Under the pieces are notes generated by a model, which saw only the letters and a list, made by a program, of their open reading frames with translations, searched no databases and had not been told where the DNA came from. Shown one piece after another: positions 1 through 9,628 of a stretch of DNA of 64,000 nucleotides. This stretch comes from Lentzea tibetensis. Lineage in GTDB: Bacteria; Actinomycetota; Actinomycetes; Mycobacteriales; Pseudonocardiaceae. The stretch is taken from NCBI RefSeq assembly GCF_007845675.1, contig NZ_VOBR01000012.1, positions 184,951 through 248,950 of the forward strand, in the 5' to 3' direction. The first letter of the stretch is position 1. Every line of letters begins with the position of its first letter. Position numbers and translations under genes: made by a program.

Positions 1-2713
1 CGACGCACTCACCGAAGCAGGCGCGGGCCCGGTCGATGTCTCCGCTCTGCCTGGCGACCAGACCGACGACGTTGAGCGCCTTCGCCACGAGGTCGAGGTC
101 GCCGAGTTCGCGGCCGAGCTGCAAGCTCTTCTCGCCCAGGGACAAGGCGGCCGCCTGGTCGTCCTGCTTGATGGCGAGGAACGCCGCGGACTCCATCAGC
201 CAGCCTCGGACACCGTCAGGCAGCGGCCGGTCCACCGCCTCCGCGAGCAGGCGGCGGTGCCATTCCCGGCCCTCGCGGATGTGCCAGCCCTTCTGCCAGT
301 ACCGGGTGACACCGAGAACGATCCGGGCGGCGGTGAGCGTGTCCCGTTCGGCCATCGCCCAGATGTGCGCCGCCCGCAGGTTCAGGTACTCGCGGCTGAC
401 CCGTGCGTACCACGACGCACCTTCGGGACCGGCCAGTCCCTTGTCGGCGCGTTCGGCGAACGCGGCGAAGTAGGCGGCGTGGCGCTGGGCGAGCCCCTCG
501 TCGGCTGCCGTGGCCAGCCGTTCGCCCGCGTAGGCCCGGATGGTCTCCAGCATGGTGTACCGGACGCCGTCCGCGGTGTTCCGCGCGCCGAGGAGGTTCC
601 GGTCGACCAGCCCGGCCAGCCGATCGGTGAGCCTGCTGATGGACTCGCCCGCCGTCGCGCCGGAGGGCACGCAGACGGCGGCGATGGCGTCGGCCGGGCA
701 GCCTCCGGCGAAGACGGCCAGGCGGGTCAGCAGCTCCTGGTCGCCCGCGTCGAGCAGGGCGAAGCTCCAGTCGATGGTGGCCCGCAGCGTCTGCTGCCGG
801 GCAGGCAGGTCCTGGGGCCCGGTCGCGGGCAGCTCCGACCGTTCGTTCAACTGGGCCAGGATCCGGGTCGGCGAGAGAACGTCGCAGTTCGCCGCGGTGA
901 GCTCGATGGCGAGCGGGAGGCCGTCCAGCCGGCAGCACACCTCGGCGGCGGCGCGCAGGTCGTCCGGGCTGAAGGTCAGTCCGTAGACGGCTTCGGTGGC
1001 TCGCGACACGAACAGCGCCAGCGCGGGCGAGGCGTCCAGCGCCGCGGCCGTCTCCTCCGGCCGGGTCGGCAGCCGGTCCAGGTCGGGCACCAGCAGCGGC
1101 GGGACCGGGTAGACCTGTTCGCCGGTGAGCCGCAGCCGTTGCCTGCTGGTGATCAGCACCCGCACACCGGGCGCGGCGGCCAGCAGCGCGGCGACGAACG
1201 AGCCCGCGCTCAGCACGTGTTCGAAGTTGTCCAGCACCAGCAGCAGCTCGAGCCCGCTCAGCGCCCGGATCACCGTGTCGGCCAGCGGCTCGTCCGCGCC
1301 CTCCGGCACCTCCAGCACCGCGGCCGCCGCGGAGACCACCAGCTCGGTCGTCGTGGCCTCGGCGAGGGACAGGAACACGGCCCCGTCGGCGAACTCGTCG
1401 GCCACGGCACCCGCGACGGCCAGTGCCAGCCGGGTCTTGCCGATGCCACCGGCGCCGGTCAGCGTGACCAGCCTTCGATCGGCCAGCAGATCGGCGACCC
1501 GCGCGGTGTCGCGCGCCCGGCCGACCAGGCTGCTCACCGCCGCGGGCAGTCGCCGCCGGGCGTTGTCGGCGCGGGCCACGGCCACCGGCGACACGCCCCA
1601 GTCGCCGTTGCCGCCCTGCTCCAGGTGCCCGAGGTCGGCGAGTTGCGTCAGTGCGCGTTCGGCCTGGGCGATGAACCCGCCGCTGCGCCGGGCCAGCCAC
1701 TGCACCAGCTCCCGCGTGGGTTCGCCGTGCAGCGTCGACCGCAGCCAGACGTGCAGCGCCGACTCGGACAGCGGCGCCAGCACCACGGTGTCCAGCAGCG
1801 GCACCGGCGGGGCGGGCCCGACCGGATCGTGCACCGCCTGCACCAGGCCCACCACGCGCGGGCCACTCCGGCCCGCCAGCCTCCGCACCCGTCGGCCCAC
1901 CTCGGCGAGGTCGGCATCGGTGTCGGCGATCACCAGCACCCGCTCGGCCTGATCCACACCGCGTTCGGCCGCATCGGTGCCCACGTGCAGCACCGCGAAC
2001 CCGCGCATGCCCGCCAGCTTGCCCACCTCGGCCAGGAACCGGGTGTGCCCGGCCCCCCGCTCGCCGGCCACCCGCAGCGCACCGCGCCCGCGAGCGTCCA
2101 GCCGGACGAGGAAGTCACGGGCGACCGCGAACGCCGCGTCCCGCTCGAGCAACCGGTCCGAACTCCGGCGCCCGCCCGCCTGCAGGTCGTCACCGACCGC
2201 GCGTCCCCTGCCCCGGCGCTTGGCCAGGTAGTTGCGGCGGTCAGCGAGCTCGATCAGCTCGTGGCGGTCGGCCGCGTCATCCGGATAGGTCGCCAGTCCC
2301 AGGCTGATCGACACCGACAACGGCGGATCTCCGGGGAACGGCTCGGCGCCGATGGCGTCCACCAGCCGTTGCGCGACCTGCGCCGCCTCCACCGCGGAAG
2401 TCTCCGGCAGCACCAGCACGAACTCGTCACCGCCGTAGCGCACCAGCACGTCGGTGTCGCGGGCCACCGTCCTCGCGCGCTCGACGATCAACCGCAGCAC
2501 CGTGTCGCCGCGGGCGTGGCCGTACGCGTCGTTGACGGTCTTGAAGTGATCGACGTCGAACACGAACACCGAGCAGCAGCCACCGGTACGCCGTGCCCGG
2601 ACGATCGCCCCGTCCAGGCAGCCGTCCAGACCCCCACGCGCAAGCGCACCAGTAACCGCGTCGGTGAGCAGCGTGCGAAGCACACCGCGGTCGATACTGG
2701 GAGGGTTGGTCAC
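1..2713 (-). CDS. GGDEF diguanylate cyclase fused to STAND ATPase and TPR region (3' end outside window)
   Basis: Partial gene running off the left edge; about 904 codons are visible. The GTG start at 2713 has GGAG five bases upstream. Residues 30-170 are a GGDEF domain with FDVDHFK (metal-binding Asp), GGDEF at 94-98 and an RxxD product-inhibition site (RDTD, 85-88) exactly five residues before it, so cyclic-di-GMP synthesis looks intact. Residues about 200-390 resemble a degenerate AAA/STAND module in which the P-loop Lys is lost (GERGAGHT). A second ATPase follows with a normal Walker A (GAGGIGKT, about residue 419), and then helical TPR-like sequence of the AfsR/LuxR ATPase kind (TMLETIRAYAGERL). 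Inferred to be a cytoplasmic signal-integrating regulator. No DNA-binding domain is seen in the visible part, although one could lie beyond the edge. Confidence 0.82.
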   Translation of the reverse strand, partial: MTNPPSIDRGVLRTLLTDAVTGALARGGLDGCLDGAIVRARRTGGCCSVFVFDVDHFKTVNDAYGHARGDTVLRLIVERARTVARDTDVLVRYGGDEFVLVLPETSAVEAAQVAQRLVDAIGAEPFPGDPPLSVSISLGLATYPDDAADRHELIELADRRNYLAKRRGRGRAVGDDLQAGGRRSSDRLLERDAAFAVARDFLVRLDARGRGALRVAGERGAGHTRFLAEVGKLAGMRGFAVLHVGTDAAERGVDQAERVLVIADTDADLAEVGRRVRRLAGRSGPRVVGLVQAVHDPVGPAPPVPLLDTVVLAPLSESALHVWLRSTLHGEPTRELVQWLARRSGGFIAQAERALTQLADLGHLEQGGNGDWGVSPVAVARADNARRRLPAAVSSLVGRARDTARVADLLADRRLVTLTGAGGIGKTRLALAVAGAVADEFADGAVFLSLAEATTTELVVSAAAAVLEVPEGADEPLADTVIRALSGLELLLVLDNFEHVLSAGSFVAALLAAAPGVRVLITSRQRLRLTGEQVYPVPPLLVPDLDRLPTRPEETAAALDASPALALFVSRATEAVYGLTFSPDDLRAAAEVCCRLDGLPLAIELTAANCDVLSPTRILAQLNERSELPATGPQDLPARQQTLRATIDWSFALLDAGDQELLTRLAVFAGGCPADAIAAVCVPSGATAGESISRLTDRLAGLVDRNLLGARNTADGVRYTMLETIRAYAGERLATAADEGLAQRHAAYFAAFAERADKGLAGPEGASWYARVSREYLNLRAAHIWAMAERDTLTAARIVLGVTRYWQKGWHIREGREWHRRLLAEAVDRPLPDGVRGWLMESAAFLAIKQDDQAAALSLGEKSLQLGRELGDLDLVAKALNVVGLVARQSGDIDRARACFGECV

Positions 2714-2858
2714 GGCGCTCCGTTAGAGTTAGACGACCGTTCTCCGATGCTAGTTGCTGATGCCAGCCGACGTGGGACGACATCGTGTTCGGCACGTACC
2801 GTAACCGAAGCGAGCAATGGACACTACAGTCCCAACGGGAATCAAGTGTCAGCCGCCG

Positions 2859-3536
2859 TCAGCGATTGTCGCGATCATCGGCGATGTCGACCGTGGCGAA
2901 GCAGACCCGAGCGTCCTCGTTGTAGAGGCCGATCTTGCCTTGCAGGTAAGGACGTTCGCGGTCGACGAAGGTCGTGAGCAGCGCGCCGTCGACGTAGGCG
3001 CTGATGGCCGATCCGTCCTGCCGCACCTGATAGGTATGCCATTTCCCGATGGCGCAGCGATCACCGGTGCCGGTCGCCAGGAAGCGCTGACCGCCGGGAT
3101 AGGCCGGGTCGAGCTTGCCCAGTTCCCATCCGTTCGTCTTGCAGGTGAGGTAATACGCGTGCGCCATGTCGGTGTAGCCCCACAACAACCAGTCGCGTTC
3201 CCAGTCGTTGGGCGCGGAGCCAGTTCGTAACTGATCCAACGTGATGGCCCGCACGCGCAGGTCGACGTCGCCGAAGACCCGCCGCGACACGGTGAGGGAT
3301 GCGTGCGTCTCGTCCGGCCGGGTGGACCGCATCGGCTCCTGCAGCAGCCCGTCTTCGTTCGTCCGCTGGGTGCCGTAGCCGTTGAAGACGACGTTCCACT
3401 GGCCGTGCGTCGCCCCCTCCGCCCAGTCAGCCGCTGGGTATCCGCCGAAGACGTCGAGCATCGTGCCGATCCGTCCCTTGCCGCTCGACGACAGCGTCGC
3501 CAGCAGCAGCGCAGCGAGTATCACGATCTTGACCAC
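2859..3536 (-). CDS. Secreted LamG/concanavalin-like lectin-fold protein
   Basis: 225 aa. The GTG at 3536 is preferred because GGGGGAG lies five bases upstream; the earlier in-frame GTG (3542) overlaps that ribosome-binding site. The N-terminus (MVKIVILAALLLATLSS) is a short signal peptide. The body has the feel of a jelly-roll domain of the LamG / DUF1080 / polysaccharide-lyase type: WNVVFNGYG, DVDLRVRAITLDQL, WLLWGYTDMAHAYYL, GKWHTYQVRQDGSAISAYVDG and a final GKIGLYNEDA segment. No catalytic residues could be assigned, so carbohydrate binding or hydrolysis is only an inference. It is a single gene between two minus-strand regulators. Confidence 0.7.
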   Translation of the reverse strand: MVKIVILAALLLATLSSSGKGRIGTMLDVFGGYPAADWAEGATHGQWNVVFNGYGTQRTNEDGLLQEPMRSTRPDETHASLTVSRRVFGDVDLRVRAITLDQLRTGSAPNDWERDWLLWGYTDMAHAYYLTCKTNGWELGKLDPAYPGGQRFLATGTGDRCAIGKWHTYQVRQDGSAISAYVDGALLTTFVDRERPYLQGKIGLYNEDARVCFATVDIADDRDNR

Positions 3537-3681
3537 GCACACTCCCCCACGACGCGCCTGCTCCTAGTTCGTGAAGAAGCGTCCTTTCGTTATCCCGCAA
3601 GGCGCCTGACGGCCAGAAGTCGCAGAAGTACCGCCGCCAGGCGCAACATGAGTACAGCCACCAGGCCTACTCGGCTGCGCA

Positions 3682-4305
3682 TCAGAGCATTCCGGCGCGC
3701 ATCGCGTACGCCACCGAGTGGGACCGGTTGCGCAGGTTGAGTCGCGTGGTCATCGCGGAGATCAGGTTCTTGACGGTTCGCTCGGAGCAGCACACGGCTC
3801 GCGCGATCTCGCCCGCGTCCAGGCCGTCGGCGATCATCTGCAGCACCCTCACCTCGCGCGGGGTGAGCCCGGTGGCGTTCACCCCGCCGGGCGCCAGCAC
3901 GTCGCGCCGCATCATCTCGACGTGCTTGAGCAAGTCGCCCAGCAGTTGCGGCGGCAGGACTCCGCCACCGGTCGCCGCGGCTTCGACGCTGTGCAGCAGT
4001 CGTTCGCCGGTGGCCGCGGCCCGCAGGAGCACCGCGCCCACCCGGCACTCCACCACGGTCCGCAGGTCGCAGTCAGCGAATTCGTTGACCACCAATACAA
4101 CCGGTGTGCCGTGCTCGGCCGCAGCTCAGCGCAGGACGGACAGCGTTCCGACCGCGGGTCGTTCCATCTCCATCACCGCCACGTCGGCTTCAGCCCGTCG
4201 CCCGGCAGGCAGCACCTCGATCTCACATCTCGATCGGAGGTAGCTGGTGAGACCTTCGGCGCTGATCGGATCAGACGCCTGGACGGTGACGCGGACTCGC
4301 TCCAC
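3682..4305 (-). pseudogene. LuxR/NarL-type regulator interrupted by an in-frame TGA
   Basis: A 207-codon frame starts with GTG at 4305 (GAGG six to seven bases upstream) and reads through a receiver-like N-terminal half to TGA at 4126-4128 (codon 60). The same frame then continues without a break (AAAEHGTPVVLVVNEF...) into a good LuxR helix-turn-helix: LTPREVRVLQMIADGLDAGEIARAV, then SERTVKNLISAMTTRLNLRNRSHSVAYAM. The total length matches actinobacterial response-regulator-like LuxR proteins of about 205 aa. The stop could be a real nonsense mutation (CGA to TGA is the simplest route) or a sequencing error. A 137-aa HTH-only product could in principle start at TTG 4095, but no ribosome-binding site supports that. 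Confidence 0.75.
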
Positions 4306-4338
4306 GGTGAACCTCGCAGGTGCTCGACGGCATGCGCC

Positions 4339-4476
4339 GACGAGGTCGTCTCGCGTGCCGAGCTCATCGACGCCGTGTGGGGTGAGGCGGTGCTGGCGAG
4401 CGCCGTCTACACGTACGTCTCCTCGCTTCGGCGGGCGCTCGAACCGATGGGCGGGCAGGCCCTCTCAGCCCTCTGA
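4339..4476 (+). pseudogene. SARP/OmpR-type winged-helix remnant
   Basis: The plus-strand frame reads DEVVSRAELIDAVWGE, then SAVYTYVSSLRRALEP, which is the recognition-helix part of the trans_reg_C domain at the N-terminus of SARP/AfsR activators (typical: V-S-R-x-x-L-x-x-x-V-W-G, then Y-V-S-x-L-R-R-A-L). It lacks the preceding beta-sheet, a start codon, and any BTAD domain downstream; the frame stops at 4476. Most likely a decayed pathway-specific activator next to the biosynthetic operon. Confidence 0.6.
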
Positions 4477-4714
4477 CGTCACCCGCTGGCCGCCGTTCAC
4501 ACAGCGGCGGCGAGCAGACGCGGACGTCGGCGCTCCCGGATTGAGCAGAACGTCGCCCCCCTAGCGGTGGAAGGGCATCCGCCAGTTCGGCCAGCGTCAC
4601 GTCCCGCCACTCGACGGTCTCCGCCCTGCGCCCGAGGAACGACGGCAGGCAGGCGTTGCAGATCGAGGTCGATCCCACCCCGGAACGACACGTCCCGCAG
4701 GGCTCCTATACCAG

Positions 4715-4743
4715 TTGATTGCCGCAAGAGCATCCCCTAAAAA
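4715..4743 (+). promoter_or_regulatory. Candidate promoter of the phenazine/sugar operon
   Basis: TTGATT (4715-4720) and TAAAAA (4738-4743) are separated by exactly 17 bases in a locally AT-rich stretch (about 4710-4860) that contrasts with the surrounding high GC. The first supported start codon is GTG 4920, so this would leave a leader of about 170 bases. Nothing else gene-like was recognised between the SARP remnant and 4920. Confidence 0.35.
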
Positions 4744-4919
4744 TTCAAGCCACCCCTAGCATTCGAGACCCGTCGCAAATGGATTCACTACCGAAGTAAA
4801 GCCTTATCACCCCAATTGAGACGATGGGAACGATCTCTCCAATCAAGATGAACCCAACGTCTAGATTGCCCGTGAACTGCGTGACAGCCTTCGAACCCCG
4901 TCATTCCCCAGGAGGCCTG

Positions 4920-6209
4920 GTGTTCCAACGCATCGACGAGTTCCATGATTGGTGGAACCAGCAGCAACAGGCACATCCTTTTCATGTCACGCCTGCCCCG
5001 CTCGACCAGCTCACAGGCTGGTCAGCTGACCAGGACACGGGCGTCATCCGCCACCGGAGCGGCCGGTTCTTCTCGGTGGAAGGACTCGAGGTCAGCACCG
5101 ACCACGGATTTGTCGAGGAATGGTCACAACCCATCATCGACCAGCCGGAATCGGGAATTCTGGGAATCCTGGTGAAGCGGGTGCGCGGCGTTCCCTACTT
5201 CCTCATGCAGGCCAAGGCGGAGCCGGGGAATGTCAACGTGATCCAACTCTCCCCCACGGTGCAAGCCACGAAGAGCAACTACTCTCGCGTTCACCAGGGC
5301 AAGTCCGTGCCCTATCTGGAACATTTCCTGGCACCGCGACGAGGGCGGATTCTGTCCGACGTGTTGCAGTCCGAACAGGGCGCGTGGTTCCTGCACAAGC
5401 GGAACCGCAACATGATCATCGAGATCGACGAGGACGTCGACGCGCTCGACGGTTTCTGCTGGCTGAGCCGTGAGCAGCTCTCCGAGCTGTTCGCCGTCGA
5501 CAACCTGGTCAACATGGACTCGCGGACCGTGCTGGCGGGTTACCCGCTGCCCGGAACGAGCGCCGGCACGCACAACGACACCGCCAGCCTGCTGAGCTGG
5601 TTCACCGAGGCCAAGTCCCGCTACCGGCTCGACCGCAGGCGCATTCCGCTCAACGCCGTCAAGAAGTGGATCTGGTCGCCCGACGGCATCCGCCACGAGG
5701 ACGACAAGTACTTCTCGGTGATCGGCGTCGACGTCGTGGCCGGCAACCGCGAGGTGGCCGGCTGGTCGCAGCCGTTGCTCGCGCCCAAGCACCGCGGGCT
5801 CGTGGCGTTGCTGGTCCGGCGGGTCGACGGGCAGCTCCAGGTGCTCATGCGCGCGCTCACCCAGGCGGGCACGCTCGACGTCGTCGAGATCGGGCCGACG
5901 GTCCAGTGCGCGCCCGGCAACCACGCGGACACCGAGCCGCAGCCCGCGTTCCTCGACCACGTGCTGACCGCGCCGAAGGAGCGGTTGCTCTTCGACACCG
6001 TGCACTCGGAGGAGGGCGGCCGGTTCTACCACGCGGAGAACCGCTACGTGGTCGTCGACACGGGCGACCAGCTCCCCGACGACGTCGGCCACGACTTCAC
6101 CTGGATGACCCTCCCGCAGCTCGCGGAGCTCGCCCGGTACAGCAACCACGTCAACGTAGAGGCGCGCAACGTGTTGGCGTGCCTCATCTTCCAGCCGTCC
6201 GAGAGATGA
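4920..6209 (+). CDS. NDP-hexose 2,3-dehydratase (EvaA/TylCVI family)
   Basis: 429 aa. GTG 4920 is chosen because AGGAGG lies four bases upstream and the product begins right at the family start ([14 protein letters not shown]); an upstream ATG at 4824 has no such site. The protein shows the internal duplication typical of the family: FFSVEGLEV and [25 protein letters not shown] and [24 protein letters not shown] and IGPTVQCA. Family enzymes remove the C-2 hydroxyl from dTDP-4-keto-6-deoxyglucose to give a 3,4-diketo-2,6-dideoxyhexose. First gene of the operon, seven bases before the 3-aminotransferase. No glucose-1-phosphate thymidylyltransferase or 4,6-dehydratase is in the window, so the precursor must come from elsewhere (for example rhamnose genes). 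Confidence 0.9.
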   Translation: MFQRIDEFHDWWNQQQQAHPFHVTPAPLDQLTGWSADQDTGVIRHRSGRFFSVEGLEVSTDHGFVEEWSQPIIDQPESGILGILVKRVRGVPYFLMQAKAEPGNVNVIQLSPTVQATKSNYSRVHQGKSVPYLEHFLAPRRGRILSDVLQSEQGAWFLHKRNRNMIIEIDEDVDALDGFCWLSREQLSELFAVDNLVNMDSRTVLAGYPLPGTSAGTHNDTASLLSWFTEAKSRYRLDRRRIPLNAVKKWIWSPDGIRHEDDKYFSVIGVDVVAGNREVAGWSQPLLAPKHRGLVALLVRRVDGQLQVLMRALTQAGTLDVVEIGPTVQCAPGNHADTEPQPAFLDHVLTAPKERLLFDTVHSEEGGRFYHAENRYVVVDTGDQLPDDVGHDFTWMTLPQLAELARYSNHVNVEARNVLACLIFQPSER

Positions 6210-6216
6210 GGCGCTG

Positions 6217-7326
6217 ATGACCACTCGCGTGTGGGACTACCTGACCGAGTACGAGAACGAGCGCGGTGACATCCTCGCCGCGGTCGACCGGGTGTTCCGT
6301 TCCGGCACGCTCGTCATGGGTGAGAGCGTGCGAAGTTTCGAGCGGGAGTACGCGGACTACCACGGGGTCGCGCACTGCGTCAGCTGTGACAACGGGACCA
6401 ACGCGCTCGTGCTCGCTCTCAGAGCGCTCGGAGTCGGTCCCGGCGACGAGGTGATCACGGTCTCGAACACGGCCGCTCCGACGGTGATCGCGATCGACCA
6501 GGTCGGCGCCACCCCGGTGTTCGTCGACATCGACCCGGACACGTACCTGATGGACACCAGCCAGGTGGCGGCGAAAGTCACCGAGCAGACCAAGTGCCTG
6601 CTGCCCGTGCACCTGTACGGCCAGTGCGTCGACCTGGAACCGTTGCGGCGCATCGCCGACCAGCACGGCCTCACGATCCTCGAGGACTGCGCGCAGGCCC
6701 ACGGCGCGCGGCGCGACGGCGTGCCGGCGGGCACGATCGGCGACGCGGCCGCGTTCTCCTTCTACCCCACCAAGGTTCTCGGCGCGTACGGCGACGGCGG
6801 CGCCACGATCACCAACGACGACCAAGTCGCCGCGAACCTGCGCCGGCTGCGCTACTACGGCATGGAGAAGCAGTACTACGTCGTCCAGACGCCCGGCCAC
6901 AACAGCAGGCTCGACGAGGTCCACGCCGAAATCCTGCGCACCAAGCTCATGCGGTTCGACGGCTACCTCGCCGCACGCCGGAAGGTCGCCCAGCGGTACT
7001 CCGAAGGCCTCGGCGACACCGAGCTGGTGCTGCCGAAGATCGCGCCGGGCAACGACCACGTCTACTACCTGTACGTCGTCCGCCACCCGAAGCGCGACGA
7101 GATCCTGGAACGGCTGAAGGCCTACGACGTCGAGCTGAACGTCAGCTACCGGTGGCCGGTCCACACGATGACCGGCTTCGCGCACCTCGGCTACGAGCCC
7201 GGCTCCCTGCCCGTCACCGAGCGGATGGCCGACCACATCTTCTCCCTGCCCATGTACGCCTCACTGTCGGAAGGCCTGCAGGACAAGGTCATCGGCGCGA
7301 TCCGCGAAGTGTTGCAGTCACTCTGA
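6217..7326 (+). CDS. PLP-dependent NDP-sugar C-3 aminotransferase (DegT/EryC1; EvaB/TylB-like)
   Basis: 369 aa, ATG seven bases after the dehydratase stop. DegT/DnrJ/EryC1 fold: [37 protein letters not shown], and the PLP lysine at residue 186 in [16 protein letters not shown], followed by [12 protein letters not shown]. The [14 protein letters not shown] signature is that of the 3-keto-sugar aminotransferases (TylB, DesV, EvaB). Placed directly after a 2,3-dehydratase, it most plausibly aminates C-3 of the diketo-2,6-dideoxy sugar, as in the vancosamine/epivancosamine routes. Regiochemistry is inferred from family resemblance and context. Confidence 0.88.
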   Translation: MTTRVWDYLTEYENERGDILAAVDRVFRSGTLVMGESVRSFEREYADYHGVAHCVSCDNGTNALVLALRALGVGPGDEVITVSNTAAPTVIAIDQVGATPVFVDIDPDTYLMDTSQVAAKVTEQTKCLLPVHLYGQCVDLEPLRRIADQHGLTILEDCAQAHGARRDGVPAGTIGDAAAFSFYPTKVLGAYGDGGATITNDDQVAANLRRLRYYGMEKQYYVVQTPGHNSRLDEVHAEILRTKLMRFDGYLAARRKVAQRYSEGLGDTELVLPKIAPGNDHVYYLYVVRHPKRDEILERLKAYDVELNVSYRWPVHTMTGFAHLGYEPGSLPVTERMADHIFSLPMYASLSEGLQDKVIGAIREVLQSL

Positions 7327-7342
7327 AAGAAGGGTTCTGACG

Positions 7343-8470
7343 ATGCGAGTACTGGTCACCACAGTGGGACTGGTGGGACACATCTTCCCGCTGGTCTCCA
7401 TCGCACACGCGCTGCGCGCCGCCGGGCACGAGATCCTCTGGGCCACTCCCCAGCCGGAGCTCGTGGCGAAGGCGGGGCTGCCGGCCTTCGACCCCGCTCC
7501 GACAGCGAACCCCATGGAGATCATCCAGACGGTCCTTGCCAAGTACGGGCTCGGGTTCCAGATCAGCCGCGACGAGTACGCGAAAGAAATCGTGATGGGC
7601 GGCGAGCTGCTCGCTCGGCTCGGCGAGGTCACCATCGACCGCACGGTCGCGGTGACGCAGGGCTGGCGGCCCGACCTCGTCCTGCACGACGAGCTGCAGC
7701 CCGCGGGTCCGCTGATCGCGAGCATGTACGGCGTGCCCGCCGTCGAGCAGGTGCTCAGCGTCTGCGGCTACCGGGAGATCCGCGACGAGATGCGCCAGCA
7801 CCTCGATGAGGTGTACGACCGGCACGATGTCGTCGGCCCGCCGGAGAAGTCCGCGTTCCTCGACACCCGGCCGCCGAGCATGCGGCACCGCGAGTTCGAC
7901 GGCTGGTCGATGCGCCTCGTGCCGTACAGCGGCTCGAGCGTCCTGCCCGACTGGCTGCTGGAGCCGCCCGCCCGGCCGCGGGTCGCGATCACGCTCGGCA
8001 CGACGACCCCCGGGTTCATGGACCTGAGCGCGTTCCGCAAGGTGGTCGAGGCGGCGAGCCAGGTGGACGCCGAGTTCGTGCTGGCCACCGGGGACGCCGA
8101 CATCTCGGGGTTCGGCGAGCTGCCGGGCAACGTGCGCGCAGCGGGCTGGGTGCCGCTCCACTCGTTGCTGCAGACCTGCAGCTCGATGATCCACCACGTC
8201 GGCGGCGGCACCTCCATGACCGGGCTCGTCACCGGCATCACGCACCTCACGATGCCGCTGAGCGCGGACGCGTGGCAGGTCTCCGAACAGATCATGAAGC
8301 GCGGCCTCGGCGTGGAGGTGGCCACGCCCGACGAGATCGACGCCGAGATGATCCGCACGGTGCTGTTCGACTCGTCGATGCGCGCGGCGGCGGACGAGGT
8401 CAAGGCGGAGATCGCCGCCATGCCCTCTCCGGCGGATCTCGTGCCGCGGCTCGAAGAGCTGGTGGGCTGA
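7343..8470 (+). CDS. GT-B family 1 glycosyltransferase
   Basis: 375 aa, ATG with AAGAAGGG upstream. N-terminal acceptor domain begins MRVLVTTVGLVGHIFPLVSIAHALRAAGHE; C-terminal donor domain has ITLGTTTPG, then the nucleotide-sugar motif region VRAAGWVPLHSLLQTCSSMIHHVGGGTSMTG, where HHVGGGT replaces the usual HHGGAGT. This is the family of antibiotic deoxysugar transferases (CalG, EryCIII). It is sandwiched between the two aminotransferases, so it should move the cluster's aminodeoxysugar onto the phenazine aglycone. No P450-like helper protein of the DesVIII type is present. Confidence 0.9.
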   Translation: MRVLVTTVGLVGHIFPLVSIAHALRAAGHEILWATPQPELVAKAGLPAFDPAPTANPMEIIQTVLAKYGLGFQISRDEYAKEIVMGGELLARLGEVTIDRTVAVTQGWRPDLVLHDELQPAGPLIASMYGVPAVEQVLSVCGYREIRDEMRQHLDEVYDRHDVVGPPEKSAFLDTRPPSMRHREFDGWSMRLVPYSGSSVLPDWLLEPPARPRVAITLGTTTPGFMDLSAFRKVVEAASQVDAEFVLATGDADISGFGELPGNVRAAGWVPLHSLLQTCSSMIHHVGGGTSMTGLVTGITHLTMPLSADAWQVSEQIMKRGLGVEVATPDEIDAEMIRTVLFDSSMRAAADEVKAEIAAMPSPADLVPRLEELVG

Positions 8471-8472
8471 TC

Positions 8473-9609
8473 ATGATCAATGTTTCCCAGCCTTCGCTGG
8501 GCGTCGAGGAACTCGCCGCCGTCAAGGAAGTCTTCGAGAGCAACTGGATCGGCAAGGGTGCGCGGGTGGACGCGTTCGAGGCCGCCTTCGCCGAGCACAT
8601 CGGAGTCCGGCCGGAGAACGTCGCCACCCTCAACACCTGCACCGAGGCGCTGTTCCTGTCCATGAAGCTGCTCGAGATAGGCGCGGGCGACGACGTCGTG
8701 CTGCCCACGACGAGCTTCGTCGCGCAGGCCAACGCCATCGCGGCGCACGGCGCGCGCCCGGTGTTCTGCGACGTGGACCCCCGCACGCAGAACCCGACGC
8801 TCGCCGACGTCCAGGCGGCGATCACCCCGGCGACCAAGGCCGTGATGGTGCTGCACTTCGGCGGCTACCCCGGTGAGGTCGAGCAGATCGCCGAGTTCTG
8901 CCGGGAGCGCGGCATCTTCCTCATCGAGGACAGCGCCAACTCCGTCGCGTCCCGTGTGGACGGTCAGGCGGTCGGCACGTTCGGCGACATCGGCGCGTGG
9001 AGCTTCGACTACGCGAAGATGGTCGTGGCCGTGGACGGCGGCATGATCTACGCCCGCGACCCGAAGCTGATCGAACGCGCCCGCAAGATCGCGTTCTTCG
9101 GCCTCGAGCAGGAGAGCAACTCCTCGCAGGCCGAGCGGCACGCGAACCGGTGGTGGGACATCGAGGTCAGCTCGTTCGGCAGGCGCACCATCATGAACGA
9201 CGTGCACGCGGCCGTCGGTCACGTGCAGCTGACCAAGCTGCCGTCGTTCGTGGCGCACCGGCGGTCGATCACCGAACGCTACGACGCCCTGCTGGCCGGC
9301 GTGCCGGGCGTCGTGGTGCCCCCGCCGCTGCCGGCGGGGCACGAGAACTCGTACTACTTCTACTGGGTGCAGCTCCCCGAGGGCATCCGCGACCAGGTGG
9401 CCAAGGAGCTGTACGCGCGCGGCATCTACACGACCTACCGGTACACGCCGCTGCACCGGGTCGGAGCCTACGGCGCGGACGTGTCGCTGCCCAAGGCCGA
9501 GCGCGCCGCCGAGTGCACGCTCAACCTGCCGATCCACCAGTCGCTGACGGAGTCCGATGTGGACACCGTGGTGGCCGCGCTGCGAGACGTGTTGGCGAAC
9601 CTCATCTGA
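8473..9609 (+). CDS. PLP-dependent NDP-4-keto-sugar C-4 aminotransferase (DegT family; CalS13/AtS13-like)
   Basis: 378 aa. ATG 8473 is two bases after the glycosyltransferase stop, implying translational coupling; the longer upstream frame would overlap that gene. DegT family: NTCTEALFLSMKLLEIGAGDDV, LHFGGYPGE, LIEDSANSVASR, PLP lysine at residue 182 in WSFDYAKMVVAVDGG, then MIYARDPKLIERARK and FFGLEQESNS. The WSFD-x-x-K plus DGGM-Y-RDP pattern is that of C-4 aminotransferases of the CalS13/SpnR type, clearly different from the SFYPTK type two genes upstream. With no ketoreductase in the cluster, C-4 amination would complete the sugar. Confidence 0.85.
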   Translation: MINVSQPSLGVEELAAVKEVFESNWIGKGARVDAFEAAFAEHIGVRPENVATLNTCTEALFLSMKLLEIGAGDDVVLPTTSFVAQANAIAAHGARPVFCDVDPRTQNPTLADVQAAITPATKAVMVLHFGGYPGEVEQIAEFCRERGIFLIEDSANSVASRVDGQAVGTFGDIGAWSFDYAKMVVAVDGGMIYARDPKLIERARKIAFFGLEQESNSSQAERHANRWWDIEVSSFGRRTIMNDVHAAVGHVQLTKLPSFVAHRRSITERYDALLAGVPGVVVPPPLPAGHENSYYFYWVQLPEGIRDQVAKELYARGIYTTYRYTPLHRVGAYGADVSLPKAERAAECTLNLPIHQSLTESDVDTVVAALRDVLANLI

Positions 9610-9628
9610 GACGTGCTTGGGAGGAACT

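Noticed and set aside
257-2977. 906-aa plus-strand open frame
   Set aside because: Lies antisense to the GGDEF-STAND gene; composition is Gly/Arg/Gln-rich with no domain, while the minus strand shows clear motifs.
3682-4095. Intact 137-aa LuxR protein starting at TTG
   Set aside because: No ribosome-binding site, and in-frame homologous sequence extends upstream across a TGA to a well-supported GTG start.
4497-4733. Minus-strand ORF of 78 aa near the SARP remnant, and a neighbouring frame containing CNACLPSF
   Set aside because: No ribosome-binding site, no family resemblance, and it lies in a decayed region.
8272-9609. Longer 445-aa version of the second aminotransferase
   Set aside because: The extra N-terminus overlaps the glycosyltransferase in another frame and is not aminotransferase-like; ATG 8473 starts at the family N-terminus.
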